DNA of 55,925 nucleotides from contig NZ_BJMN01000057.1 in NCBI RefSeq assembly GCF_006539185.1, positions 1 through 55,925 on the forward strand, in the 5' to 3' direction. Made by a program: the position numbers and the translations under genes. The DNA is from Streptomyces gardneri. Lineage in GTDB: Bacteria > Actinomycetota > Actinomycetes > Streptomycetales > Streptomycetaceae. The notes under the pieces are model-generated. The model was given only the letters and a program-made list of their open reading frames with translations, was not told the DNA's origin and ran no database searches. This document shows positions 23,974-33,044 of this stretch, in pieces; the stretch's first letter is position 1; each line of letters opens with the position of its first letter.

Positions 23974-25320
23974 ATGGCACCAGCCATCACGACCCTGGCA
24001 GCAGACGCCCCCGAGCTGTCCGCCGCCAACACCGGGTTCATGCTCATCTGCTCCGCCCTGGTCATGCTGATGACCCCGGCACTCGCCTTCTTCTACGGAG
24101 GCATGGTCCGCGTCAAGTCCACCCTGAACATGCTGATGATGAGCTTCATCAGCCTCGGGATCGTCACGATCCTCTGGGTGCTCTACGGCTTCAGCCTCGC
24201 CTTCGGCACCGACTCCGGATCGATCATCGGCTGGTCCTCCGAGTACGTCGGCCTCAGCGGCATCGGCGTCACCGAGCTGTGGGACGGCTACACCATCCCG
24301 GTGTACGTCTTCGCCGTCTTCCAGCTGATGTTCGCCATCCTCACGCCCGCCCTGATCAGCGGCGCCCTGGCCGACCGCGTCAAGTTCACCGCCTGGGCCC
24401 TCTTCATCACCCTCTGGGTCACCATCGTCTACTTCCCCGTCGCCCACTGGGTCTGGGGCTCCGGCGGCTGGCTCTTCGAGATGGGCGTCATCGACTTCGC
24501 GGGCGGCACCGCCGTCCACATCAACGCCGGTGCCGCGGCCCTCGGCGTGATCCTCGTCATCGGCAAGCGCGTCGGCTTCAAGAAGGACCCGATGCGCCCG
24601 CACAGCCTCCCGCTGGTCATGCTGGGCGCCGGTCTCCTCTGGTTCGGCTGGTTCGGCTTCAACGCCGGCTCGTGGCTCGGCAACGACGACGGCGTCGGCG
24701 CCGTGATGTTCGTCAACACCCAGGTCGCCACCGCCGCCGCCATGCTCGCCTGGCTCGCCTACGAGAAGATCCGCCACGGCTCCTTCACCACCCTCGGTGC
24801 CGCCTCCGGCGCGGTCGCCGGCCTCGTCGCCATCACCCCGGCCGGCGGTGCCGTCAGCCCGCTCGGCGCGATCGCCGTCGGCGCCATCGCCGGTCTCCTC
24901 TGCGCCATGGCCGTCGGCCTCAAGTACAAGTTCGGCTACGACGACTCCCTCGACGTCATCGGCGTCCACCTCGTCGGCGGTGTCATCGGCTCCCTCCTCG
25001 TCGGCTTCTTCGCCACCGGCGGCGTCCAGTCCGACGCCAAGGGCCTCTTCTACGGCGGCGGCCTCGACCAGCTCGGCAAGCAGGCCGTCGGAGTCTTCGC
25101 CGTCCTCGCCTACTCTCTGATCGCCTCCGCGATCCTCGCCCTGATCATCGACAAGACGATGGGGATGCGGGTCAGCGAGGACGACGAGGTCTCCGGCATC
25201 GACCAGGTCGAGCACGCCGAGACCGCGTACGACTTCAGCGGAGCCGGCGGCGGCGCGTCCTCGCGCTCCACCGCCGCCCCCGCCCCGGCCGTCACGGAGA
25301 ACAAGAAGGTGGACGCATGA
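23974..25320 (+). CDS. amtB: ammonium transporter AmtB
   Basis: 448 residues, 11 predicted membrane segments, Amt/Rh family. Imports ammonium under nitrogen limitation as a trimer. The NTGFMLICSALVMLMTPALAFFYGGMV start is diagnostic, and the conserved pore histidines lie in VAHWVWGSGGWL (TM5) and DVIGVHLVGG (TM10). ATG at 23974 has GAGGAG nine bases upstream. Stop overlaps the glnK ATG (ATGA at 25317-25320), coupling the transporter to its PII inhibitor. Transcription is probably activated by GlnR through 23832-23869. Confidence 0.97.
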   Translation: MAPAITTLAADAPELSAANTGFMLICSALVMLMTPALAFFYGGMVRVKSTLNMLMMSFISLGIVTILWVLYGFSLAFGTDSGSIIGWSSEYVGLSGIGVTELWDGYTIPVYVFAVFQLMFAILTPALISGALADRVKFTAWALFITLWVTIVYFPVAHWVWGSGGWLFEMGVIDFAGGTAVHINAGAAALGVILVIGKRVGFKKDPMRPHSLPLVMLGAGLLWFGWFGFNAGSWLGNDDGVGAVMFVNTQVATAAAMLAWLAYEKIRHGSFTTLGAASGAVAGLVAITPAGGAVSPLGAIAVGAIAGLLCAMAVGLKYKFGYDDSLDVIGVHLVGGVIGSLLVGFFATGGVQSDAKGLFYGGGLDQLGKQAVGVFAVLAYSLIASAILALIIDKTMGMRVSEDDEVSGIDQVEHAETAYDFSGAGGGASSRSTAAPAPAVTENKKVDA

Positions 25321-25655
25321 AGCTCATCACCGCGGTCGTCAAGCCGCACCGGCTCGACGAGATCAAGGAGGCCCTCCAGGCCTTCGGCGTCCACGGCCTC
25401 ACGGTCACCGAGGCCAGCGGATACGGACGCCAGCGCGGCCACACCGAGGTCTACCGGGGCGCCGAGTACACCGTCGACCTCGTCCCCAAGATCCGCATCG
25501 AGGTCCTCGTCGAGGACGAGGACGCCGAACAGCTCATCGACGTCGTCGTGAAGGCCGCCCGAACCGGCAAGATCGGAGACGGCAAGGTGTGGAGCGTGCC
25601 GGTCGAGACCGCCGTACGGGTCCGCACCGGCGAGCGCGGTCCGGACGCACTGTAA
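25317..25655 (+). CDS. glnK: nitrogen regulatory protein PII (GlnK)
   Basis: 112 residues. Trimeric signal protein sensing 2-oxoglutarate and ATP/ADP; blocks AmtB when nitrogen is ample. The T-loop (residues 37-55, GRQRGHTEVYRGAEYTVD) contains Tyr51, the residue adenylylated in Streptomyces. The B-loop TGKIGDGKVW and C-terminal TGERGPDAL are intact. Translationally coupled to amtB by a 4-base overlap and followed 20 bases later by glnD, which modifies it. Confidence 0.98.
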   Translation: MKLITAVVKPHRLDEIKEALQAFGVHGLTVTEASGYGRQRGHTEVYRGAEYTVDLVPKIRIEVLVEDEDAEQLIDVVVKAARTGKIGDGKVWSVPVETAVRVRTGERGPDAL

Positions 25656-25675
25656 GCACACGAAGGAGCCGCCGG

Positions 25676-28129
25676 GTGACGAGCCTCGAAGCGCGTACGC
25701 AGAACGAAGATTCGGGACCCGGCGGTTACGCGGCGGCCCGGCTGCTCCTCCTCCACGAGAAGGAGCGGTCCGGGCCGCCGCGCCGTGCCGCCCTCGCCCG
25801 GCTCACCGACGACTGGCTGGCCGGCCTCTTCGCCGCCGCCGCACCGCCCCGCGGGACCGCCCTCGTCGCCGTCGGCGGCTACGGGCGCGCCGAGCTCTCC
25901 CCGCGCAGCGACCTCGACCTCCTCCTGCTCCACGACGGCAGCGCCGACAAGGCCGCCGTCGCCGCCCTCGCCGACCGGATCTGGTACCCCGTCTGGGACC
26001 TCGGACTGGCTCTCGACCACTCCGTCCGCACGCCCGCCGAGGCCCGCACCACCGCCGGCGAGGACCTCAAGGTCCAGCTCGGCCTCCTCGACGCCCGGCA
26101 CGTCGCCGGGGACACCGCCCTCGTCGCCGCCCTGCGCACCACGGTCCTCGCCGACTGGCGCAACCAGGCGCCCCGGCGCCTCCCCGAGCTCGACGAACTC
26201 TGCCGCGAGCGCGCCGACCGCATGGGGGAGCTCCAGTTCCTCCTCGAACCCGACCTCAAGGAGGCGAGGGGCGGACTGCGCGACGCCCAGGTGCTCCGCG
26301 CGGTCGCCGCCTCCTGGCTGGCCGACGCCCCCCGCGAGGGCCTCGACGGCGCCAGGCGCCGTCTCCTCGACGCCCGCGACGCCCTGCACCTCGCGACCGG
26401 CCGGGCCACCGACCGGCTCGCCCTCCAGGAACAGGACGCGGTCGCCCAGGAACTCGGCCTCCTCGACGCCGACACCCTGCTCCGCGAGGTGTACGAGGCC
26501 GCGCGGATCATCTCGTACGCCACCGACGTCACCTGGCGCGAGGTCAACCGCGTCCTCAAGGCCCGCTCGGCCCGGCCCCGGCTGCGGTCCCTCCTCGGCG
26601 GCCGGGCGGGCGGTGCGAAGCCGCCCGTCGAGCGCACGCCCCTCACCGAGGGCGTCGTCGAGATGGACGGCGAGGTCGTCCTCGCCCTCACCGCCAAACC
26701 CGAACGCGACGCCGTCCTGCCCCTGCGGGCCGCCGCGGCCGCCGCCCAGTCCGGCCTGCCGATCTCCCTGCACGCCGTACGCCGCCTCGCGGCCGCCGCC
26801 AAACCCCTGCCCGTGCCATGGCCCGCCGAGGCCCGCGAGGAGCTCGTCACGCTCCTCGGCGCGGGGGAGTCGACCGTGCCCGTCTGGGAGGCCCTGGAGG
26901 CCGAAGGGATCATCACCCGCCTGCTCCCCGACTGGGAGCGCGTACGGTGCCGCCCCCAGCGCAACCCCGTCCACACCTGGACCGTCGACCGCCACCTCGT
27001 CGAGACCGCCGTACGCGCCGCCTCGCTGACCCGCCGCGTCGGCCGCCCCGACCTCCTCCTCGTCGCCGCCCTCCTCCACGACATCGGCAAGGGCTGGCCC
27101 GGTGACCACTCCGTCGCCGGCGAGACCATCGCCCGCGACCTCGCCGCGCGCATCGGATTCGACCGCACGGACACCGGCATCATCGCCACCGCCGTCCGTC
27201 ACCACCTGCTCCTCGTCGAGACCGCGACCCGGCGCGACCTCGACGACCCCGCCACCGTGCAGTCCGTCGCCGACGCCGTCGGCACCCTCGGCACCCTGGA
27301 GCTGCTCCACGCCCTCACCGAGGCCGACGCCCTCGCCACCGGCCCCGCCGCCTGGTCCTCCTGGCGGGCCTCCCTCGTCGCCGACCTGGTCAAACGGGTC
27401 GCCGGCGTCCTCGCGGGGGAGCCCCTCCCCGACCCCGAGGCCGCCGCCCCCAGCGCCGAGCAGGAACGCCTCGCGATCGAGGCCCTGCGCACCGGCGAGC
27501 CCGTCCTCACCCTGCGTACCGAACCGGTCGTCGCGGAACCGGAGGAACCCGAGCCCGTCGGCGTCGAACTCCTCATCGCCCTCCCCGACCGGCCCGGCGT
27601 CCTCCCCGCCGTCGCCGGCGTCCTCGCCCTCCACCGGCTCACCGTCCGCGCCGCCGAGCTCCGCGCCGTCGACCTCCCCACCGGGATCGGCGCGGGCTCC
27701 GGCGCCGTACTCGTGCTCGACTGGCGTGTCGCGGCCGAGTACGGCTCCCTGCCCGAGGCCGCCCGCCTCCGCGCCGACCTCGTCCGGGCCCTCGAAGGCT
27801 CCCTCGACATCCCCGCCCGGCTCGCCGAGCGCGAGGCGGCCTACCCGCGCCGGCGGGGCCTCACCGCCCCGCCGCCCCGTGTCACCGTCGCCGCCGCCGA
27901 CTCCCGCCTCGCCACCGTGATCGAGGTCCGCGCCCAGGACGCCCCCGGCCTGCTGCACCGCATCGGCCGTGCGCTGGAGGGCGCGGCGGTACGGGTCCGC
28001 AGCGCCCATGTCTCCACGCTCGGAGCCAACGCCGTCGACACCCTCTACGTGACCCGTCCGGACGGGTCCCTGCTCCCGGACGAGGAGGCGATCGACCTCG
28101 CCCGCACCCTGGAGGCGGCACTGCGGTGA
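25676..28129 (+). CDS. glnD: PII nucleotidyltransferase/deadenylylase GlnD
   Basis: 817 residues. Domains in order: nucleotidyltransferase (GGYGRAELSPRSDLDLLLL near residue 65), GlnD linker domain, HD hydrolase domain (LVAALLHDIGKGWPGDHS near residue 465) and two ACT domains sensing glutamine (LIALPDRPGVLPAVAG near 636, IEVRAQDAPGLLHRIGRALE near 750). In Streptomyces the enzyme adenylylates GlnK at Tyr51 rather than uridylylating it. All key motifs are intact, so it should be bifunctional. GTG at 25676 has AAGGAG 9 bases upstream. Third gene of the GlnR operon; a 26-bp palindrome terminator follows. Confidence 0.96.
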   Translation: MTSLEARTQNEDSGPGGYAAARLLLLHEKERSGPPRRAALARLTDDWLAGLFAAAAPPRGTALVAVGGYGRAELSPRSDLDLLLLHDGSADKAAVAALADRIWYPVWDLGLALDHSVRTPAEARTTAGEDLKVQLGLLDARHVAGDTALVAALRTTVLADWRNQAPRRLPELDELCRERADRMGELQFLLEPDLKEARGGLRDAQVLRAVAASWLADAPREGLDGARRRLLDARDALHLATGRATDRLALQEQDAVAQELGLLDADTLLREVYEAARIISYATDVTWREVNRVLKARSARPRLRSLLGGRAGGAKPPVERTPLTEGVVEMDGEVVLALTAKPERDAVLPLRAAAAAAQSGLPISLHAVRRLAAAAKPLPVPWPAEAREELVTLLGAGESTVPVWEALEAEGIITRLLPDWERVRCRPQRNPVHTWTVDRHLVETAVRAASLTRRVGRPDLLLVAALLHDIGKGWPGDHSVAGETIARDLAARIGFDRTDTGIIATAVRHHLLLVETATRRDLDDPATVQSVADAVGTLGTLELLHALTEADALATGPAAWSSWRASLVADLVKRVAGVLAGEPLPDPEAAAPSAEQERLAIEALRTGEPVLTLRTEPVVAEPEEPEPVGVELLIALPDRPGVLPAVAGVLALHRLTVRAAELRAVDLPTGIGAGSGAVLVLDWRVAAEYGSLPEAARLRADLVRALEGSLDIPARLAEREAAYPRRRGLTAPPPRVTVAAADSRLATVIEVRAQDAPGLLHRIGRALEGAAVRVRSAHVSTLGANAVDTLYVTRPDGSLLPDEEAIDLARTLEAALR

Positions 28130-28147
28130 CACCGTGACCGACCCGTT

Positions 28148-28173
28148 CCCGCCCACCGGATCCGGTGGGCGGG
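28148..28173 (+). terminator. 26-bp palindromic terminator after glnD
   Basis: A perfect 26-bp palindrome (CCCGCCCACCGG at 28148-28159, its complement ending at 28173, GATC in the centre). It forms an 11-bp GC-rich stem between glnD and ffh. Confidence 0.75.
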
Positions 28174-28248
28174 GGCACATCCTCCGAGCGGCCCGATACC
28201 CTGGAGGGCAATCCGACCGCCCCCGACACCTGAGGATCCGCGACCGCC

Positions 28249-29802
28249 GTGTTCGATACCCTCTCCGACCGCCTTGCAGCGACCTTCAAGAACCTCCGCG
28301 GCAAGGGCCGTCTGTCCGAGGCGGACATCGACGCCACCGCGCGCGAGATCCGTATCGCGCTGCTCGAAGCGGATGTCGCCCTGCCGGTCGTCCGGTCCTT
28401 CATCAAGCAGGTCAAGGAGCGCGCCCTCGGGATCGAGGTCTCGCAGGCCCTGAACCCGGCCCAGCAGGTCATCAAGATCGTCAACGAGGAGCTCATCGCC
28501 ATCCTCGGTGGCGAGACCCGGCGCCTGCGGTTCGCGAAGACCGCGCCGACGGTGATCATGCTCGCCGGTCTCCAGGGTGCCGGTAAGACCACCCTCGCCG
28601 GAAAGCTCGGCGTCTGGCTCAAGAGCCAGGGCCACTCCCCGCTGCTCGTCGCCTGCGACCTCCAGCGCCCCAACGCCGTCAACCAGCTCTCCGTCGTCGC
28701 CGACCGCGCGGGCGTGGCCTTCTACGGCCCGCAGCCGGGCAACGGCGTCGGTGACCCGGTCCAGGTCGCGAAGGACTCGATCGAGTACGCGCGGACCAAG
28801 ATGTACGACGTGGTCGTCGTCGACACCGCCGGCCGCCTCGGCATCGACCAGGAGCTGATGCAGCAGGCCGCGGACATCCGCGACGCCGTCAGCCCCGACG
28901 AGGTCCTCTTCGTCGTCGACGCCATGATCGGTCAGGACGCGGTCAACACCGCCGAGGCCTTCCGTGACGGCGTCGGCTTCGACGGCGTCGTGCTCTCCAA
29001 GCTCGACGGCGACGCCCGCGGTGGTGCCGCGCTCTCCATCGCGCACGTCACCGGCAAGCAGATCATGTTCGCCTCCAACGGCGAGAAGCTCGACGACTTC
29101 GACGCGTTCCACCCGGACCGCATGGCGTCGCGCATCCTCGGCATGGGCGACATGCTCTCCCTCATCGAGAAGGCCCAGCAGACCTTCGACGAGGACGAGG
29201 CCGCCAAGATGGCCTCGAAGCTCGCGTCGAAGAAGGGCCAGGACTTCACGCTCGACGACTTCCTGGCGCAGATGGAGCAGGTCCGCAAGATGGGCTCCAT
29301 CTCCAAGCTGCTCGGCATGCTGCCCGGCATGGGCCAGATGAAGGAGCAGATCGCCAACATCGACGAGCGGGACGTCGACCGCACGGCCGCCATCATCAAG
29401 TCGATGACCCCGGCCGAGCGCCACGACCCGACCATCATCAACGGCTCCCGCCGCGCCCGTATCGCCAAGGGTTCGGGCGTCGAGGTCAGCGCCGTGAAGG
29501 GCCTGGTCGAGCGGTTCTTCGAGGCCCGCAAGATGATGTCCCGCATGGCCCAGGGCGGCGGCATGCCGGGGATGCCCGGCATGCCCGGCATGGGTGGCGG
29601 CCCCGGCCGGCAGAAGAAGCAGGTCAAGCAGGCCAAGGGCAAGCGCAAGAGCGGCAACCCGATGAAGCGGAAGGCCGAGGAGCAGGCCGAGGCCGAGCGC
29701 CGCGAGCAGGCGCAGCAGGGCGGCGCCTTCGGTCTCCCGGCGGCGGGCCAGAGCCCGAAGGACTTCGAGCTCCCGGACGAGTTCAAGAAGTTCATGGGCT
29801 GA
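28249..29802 (+). CDS. ffh: signal recognition particle protein Ffh (SRP54)
   Basis: 517 residues. Binds signal sequences and 4.5S RNA and forms the GTPase pair with FtsY. N domain 1-85, G domain with GLQGAGKTTLAGKL near residue 107, DTAGRLGIDQEL near 192 and SKLDGDARGG near 251, then the methionine-rich M domain (about 320-440), ending in a MPGMPGMPGMGG stretch. The C-terminal tail is basic and then Gln/Glu-rich, longer than in E. coli. GTG at 28249 gives the conserved MFDTLSDRLAATF. A terminator with T-run at 29858-29896 follows. Confidence 0.98.
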   Translation: MFDTLSDRLAATFKNLRGKGRLSEADIDATAREIRIALLEADVALPVVRSFIKQVKERALGIEVSQALNPAQQVIKIVNEELIAILGGETRRLRFAKTAPTVIMLAGLQGAGKTTLAGKLGVWLKSQGHSPLLVACDLQRPNAVNQLSVVADRAGVAFYGPQPGNGVGDPVQVAKDSIEYARTKMYDVVVVDTAGRLGIDQELMQQAADIRDAVSPDEVLFVVDAMIGQDAVNTAEAFRDGVGFDGVVLSKLDGDARGGAALSIAHVTGKQIMFASNGEKLDDFDAFHPDRMASRILGMGDMLSLIEKAQQTFDEDEAAKMASKLASKKGQDFTLDDFLAQMEQVRKMGSISKLLGMLPGMGQMKEQIANIDERDVDRTAAIIKSMTPAERHDPTIINGSRRARIAKGSGVEVSAVKGLVERFFEARKMMSRMAQGGGMPGMPGMPGMGGGPGRQKKQVKQAKGKRKSGNPMKRKAEEQAEAERREQAQQGGAFGLPAAGQSPKDFELPDEFKKFMG

Positions 29803-29857
29803 GGCCGAGACTGAGGTGGAGCGAAGCCCGAGGCTCGGGCCGACCGAAGCCTGACGA

Positions 29858-29896
29858 GGGGCCCGGAGCGGTACGAAACCGCCCCGGGCCCCTTTT
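29858..29896 (+). terminator. intrinsic terminator after ffh
   Basis: GGGGCCCGG (29858-29866) pairs with CCGGGCCCC (29884-29892) with an inner GCGGT/ACCGC stem around ACGAA, followed by TTTT at 29893-29896. Separates ffh from the ftsH paralogue. Confidence 0.85.
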
Positions 29897-29975
29897 CACT
29901 CCTCCGGCCCGCCCGCGATGCCGGGTTCATCCCGCTCTTCGATACTGGGGCCACTGCCGCCCCGAGGAGAGTCAC

Positions 29976-31901
29976 GTGGCCAACCCCGTACCCCCGCGCG
30001 ACCGGACCGATCAGCCCTGGCGCTCGGAAGGGGCCCCGTCGCCGCCGGCGAAGCGGAAGAAGATGCCGGGTGGCTGGGGCGGGCTCATCCTCACCGCGCT
30101 CGTCGTGTACCTGCTCGCCAACATCGTCCTGTCGTTCTTCAACGAGGGCGACGGGCCGACGATCTCGTACACCGAGTTCGACAAGCAGGTCGCCGCCGGG
30201 AACGTCACGAAGATCTACTCCAAGGGCGACGCGATCCAGGGGCAGCTGAAGAACAAGCAGCCCGTCCCCGACGGCAAGGGCGACTACACCAAGTTCACCA
30301 CCCAGCGGCCCGCCTTCGCCGACGACGACCTGTGGGCGCAGCTGACCAAGCAGAACGTCACCGTCACCGCCGAACCGGTCGTCAAGGAACGCAGCTTCCT
30401 CGTCAACCTCCTCATCTCGCTCGCCCCGATGCTGCTGCTCGTCGTGCTGTGGGTGTTCATCGCCCGCCGGATGAGCTCGGGCATGGGCGGCGCGGGCGGC
30501 ATGCTCGGCCGCAAGACCCCGCCCAAACCCGTCGAGCTGGAGGCCGGTGCCAAGCGCACCACCTTCGAGGACGTCGCCGGCATCGACGAGGTCGAGGGCG
30601 AGCTCAACGACGTCGTCGACTTCCTCAAGAACCCGCAGGCCTACCGCGACATGGGCGCCAGGATGCCCCGCGGCGTGCTCCTCGCCGGCCCTCCCGGCAC
30701 CGGCAAGACCCTTCTCGCCCGAGCCGTCGCCGGCGAGGCCGGAGTGCCCTTCTTCTCCGCCTCCGCCTCCGAGTTCATCGAGATGATCGTCGGCGTCGGC
30801 GCCTCCCGGGTCCGGGAGCTCTTCGCCGAGGCCCGCAAGGTCGCCCCGGCGATCATCTTCATCGACGAGATCGACACCATCGGCCGCGCCCGGGGCGGCG
30901 GCTCCGGCATGGGCGGCCACGACGAGCGCGAGCAGACCCTCAACCAGATCCTCACCGAGATGGACGGCTTCACCGGCTCCGAGGGCGTCATCGTCCTCGC
31001 CGCCACCAACCGCGCCGACGTCCTCGACCCCGCTCTCACCCGGCCCGGCCGCTTCGACCGGATCGTCCACGTCAACCCGCCCGACCGGGGCGGACGCGAG
31101 GCCATCCTGAAGATCCACACCCGGGAGATCCCGCTCGCCAAGGACGTCGACCTGGAGCACGTGGCCCGGACGACGCCGGGCATGACCGGCGCCGAACTCG
31201 CCAACCTCGCCAACGAGGCCGCCCTCCTCGCGGTCAAGCGCGACCAGAAGGCCGTCACCCAGTCGGACCTCTCCGACGCCCTGGAGAAGGTCCAGCTCGG
31301 CGCCGAACGGCCCCTGGTGATGCCGGAGGAGGAGCGGCGCCGGACCGCTTACCACGAGAGCGGGCACGCCCTGCTCGGCATGCTCCAGCCGGGCGCCGAC
31401 CCGGTCCGCAAGATCACCATCGTGCCGCGCGGCCGGGCCCTCGGCGTCACCCTCTCGACGCCCGACGCCGACAGGTACGCCTACACGGAGGAGTACCTGC
31501 GCGGCCGGATCATCGGCGCGCTGGGCGGGATGGCGGCGGAGCGCGTCGTCTTCGACACGATCACGACGGGCGCCGAGAGCGACCTGGAGCAGGTCACCAA
31601 CATCGCCCGGGGCATGGTGGGCCGGTGGGGCATGAGCGAACGGGTCGGCAGGCTGACCGCCATCCCCGGCGACGTCCAACAGGCCTACGGTCTCTCGGCG
31701 GCGCCCGCCACGCTCGACGCGGTCGAACACGAGATGCGACGGATCGTCGACGAGTGCTACGAGAGCGCCGTACGGCAGCTCCACGACCACCGCCCGCAGC
31801 TCGACGCCCTGGCCGCCGCCCTCCTCGCGAACGAGACCCTGGAGGAGGAAGCGGCGTACCGCGCGGCCGGCATCACCCGCCCGGGCCGGGAAGAGGACTG
31901 A
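29976..31901 (+). CDS. ftsH: ATP-dependent zinc metalloprotease FtsH (paralogue)
   Basis: 641 residues. Membrane AAA+ protease that removes misassembled membrane proteins. Two membrane segments (about 33-55 and 138-165) flank a periplasm-side domain; then AAA+ Walker A GPPGTGKT near residue 237, Walker B IIFIDEIDTIG, SRH region ATNRADVLDPALTRPGRFDR, and the zinc protease motif HESGH near residue 460, with the third ligand Asp in ESDLEQVTNIAR. All catalytic motifs intact. Streptomyces genomes usually carry more than one ftsH; this one is adjacent to ffh rather than to tilS/hpt, so is probably the secondary copy. GTG at 29976 has GAGGAGAG upstream. Acidic N-terminus is proline-rich. Confidence 0.93.
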   Translation: MANPVPPRDRTDQPWRSEGAPSPPAKRKKMPGGWGGLILTALVVYLLANIVLSFFNEGDGPTISYTEFDKQVAAGNVTKIYSKGDAIQGQLKNKQPVPDGKGDYTKFTTQRPAFADDDLWAQLTKQNVTVTAEPVVKERSFLVNLLISLAPMLLLVVLWVFIARRMSSGMGGAGGMLGRKTPPKPVELEAGAKRTTFEDVAGIDEVEGELNDVVDFLKNPQAYRDMGARMPRGVLLAGPPGTGKTLLARAVAGEAGVPFFSASASEFIEMIVGVGASRVRELFAEARKVAPAIIFIDEIDTIGRARGGGSGMGGHDEREQTLNQILTEMDGFTGSEGVIVLAATNRADVLDPALTRPGRFDRIVHVNPPDRGGREAILKIHTREIPLAKDVDLEHVARTTPGMTGAELANLANEAALLAVKRDQKAVTQSDLSDALEKVQLGAERPLVMPEEERRRTAYHESGHALLGMLQPGADPVRKITIVPRGRALGVTLSTPDADRYAYTEEYLRGRIIGALGGMAAERVVFDTITTGAESDLEQVTNIARGMVGRWGMSERVGRLTAIPGDVQQAYGLSAAPATLDAVEHEMRRIVDECYESAVRQLHDHRPQLDALAAALLANETLEEEAAYRAAGITRPGREED

Positions 31902-31917
31902 CCTGCGTACGGGGCGC

Positions 31918-32655
31918 CTACGGCACCCGTGCGAGCACGTACCGGAAGACGTTCGGCATCCACACCGTCCCGTCCGCCCGGACGTACGGGGCGAGCGCCT
32001 CCTCGATCTCCTTCTCCACCTGGGAGAGCTCGGTCGCCCGCACGGCCTCGTCGAACGCGCCCGTCGACAGCAGGCCGCGCACGGCGCTGGCCCCGTCGGC
32101 GTACCCGAAGGGGCACGCGACCCGCCCCGAACCGGCCGGCCGGAGCCCCGACCCGGCCACCAGACCGTCGAGGTCGGCCCGTACCGACGGCGCACGGTCC
32201 GCGAGCCGGTCCGCGACCCGCAGCACCGGCTCAGTGGCGCACCGCTCCGGCGGCCCCCACCCCGCGAGGACGACCACCGCGTCCGATTGCGCCGTACGGG
32301 TGAGTGCCGCGAGCTCGGGAAGCAGTCCGTCCGTCGCGTGGAAGGCCGTGATCACGTCGTACGGGAGGTCGCCCGCCGGTACGTCCGCCGCGTCCTTCGC
32401 GACCGGTACGTCCTCCGGGAGGCGCTCCCTGGCCAGCTCCACGCGCGCGTGGTCCCGGTCCACGCCGGCCACCCGCGCGCCCCGCGCCGCCGCCATCAGC
32501 AGGGCCAGGCCGGTGCCCGAGCCGAGGCCGAGCAGGCGGGAGCGCGCACCCACACCGACGCGGTCGTACACCGCCTCGTAGAGCGGGACGAGCATGCGTT
32601 CCTGGATCTCGGCCCAGTCACGCGCGGGGTGGTGCGGGACGAGCGTAGGTGTCAT
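31918..32655 (-). CDS. class I SAM-dependent methyltransferase
   Basis: 245 residues. Core Rossmann motif LLGLGSGTGLALLMAAARGARVAGVDRDHARVELARERLP (SAM binding, residues about 41-80), then YDVITAFHATDG (motif for acceptor side). Resembles ubiquinone/arsenite-type small-molecule methyltransferases; substrate unknown. The first line after motif I reads GSGTG, sufficient for SAM binding. Its stop lies 16 bases from the convergent ftsH stop. Divergent from the SprT-like gene over about 390 bases. Confidence 0.82.
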   Translation of the reverse strand: MTPTLVPHHPARDWAEIQERMLVPLYEAVYDRVGVGARSRLLGLGSGTGLALLMAAARGARVAGVDRDHARVELARERLPEDVPVAKDAADVPAGDLPYDVITAFHATDGLLPELAALTRTAQSDAVVVLAGWGPPERCATEPVLRVADRLADRAPSVRADLDGLVAGSGLRPAGSGRVACPFGYADGASAVRGLLSTGAFDEAVRATELSQVEKEIEEALAPYVRADGTVWMPNVFRYVLARVP

Positions 32656-33044
32656 GGAAAGAGCCCCAATCCGTGCCTGGACGACAGCCCCCCGTAGTCA
32701 GGGAACTGCGCAACCCCGGCCGCGTCCAGTGCTGGCACCGCACCGATTCGCCCGGGGGAGGGTCGGTGCGCGCCCGCGTGCGCCGACCCGGTAATGTCCC
32801 TGCAACGATTCCCGCGCCTGTCCCAGGACGTCCCGGGAGCCCCTCACGGGGGCGTGCGCACCACGGCTACGCGCCGGGGCGTATGCGTCACTACGCACCG
32901 GCTTGACGCCTCCTGCGCGGCTTCTCCGCAGATCGGCGCACTGGCCCTCGTCAGGACGCATCAATGGCAACTGACGGGTAAGTGCAAAATATTTGGGATG
33001 CCCCGGAATGGAACCCGGGGGCACATCGGCTCGTTGTACACGAC
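32656..33044. other. 389-base divergent region before the SprT-like gene
   Basis: Holds a 7-bp inverted repeat GCACCGA/TCGGTGC (32740-32746 with 32763-32769), a TTGACG at 32903-32908 without a paired -10, a short AT-rich run (GTGCAAAATATTTGGGATG, 32982-33000) and an ECF-type promoter at 33010-33035. A continuous 84-codon frame (32794-33048) exists but ends inside the next gene and has poor codon bias in its last third, so I do not call it. Confidence 0.5.
33010..33035 (+). promoter_or_regulatory. ECF (SigR/SigE-like) promoter of the SprT-like gene
   Basis: GGAAC at 33010-33014 and GTT at 33033-33035 are separated by 18 bases, matching the Streptomyces SigR pattern GGAAT-N18-GTT with one change (C for T). 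The GTG start lies nine bases downstream, near the expected transcription start, so the mRNA would be leaderless. Confidence 0.5.

Noticed and set aside
25451..28180. 909-codon minus-strand frame antisense to glnD
   Set aside because: Shadow of glnD with no recognisable motifs.
29826..29841. Small inverted repeat GCCCGAG/CTCGGGC just after ffh
   Set aside because: Too short and overlapped by the stronger terminator at 29858-29896; could add to it but is not separately supportable.
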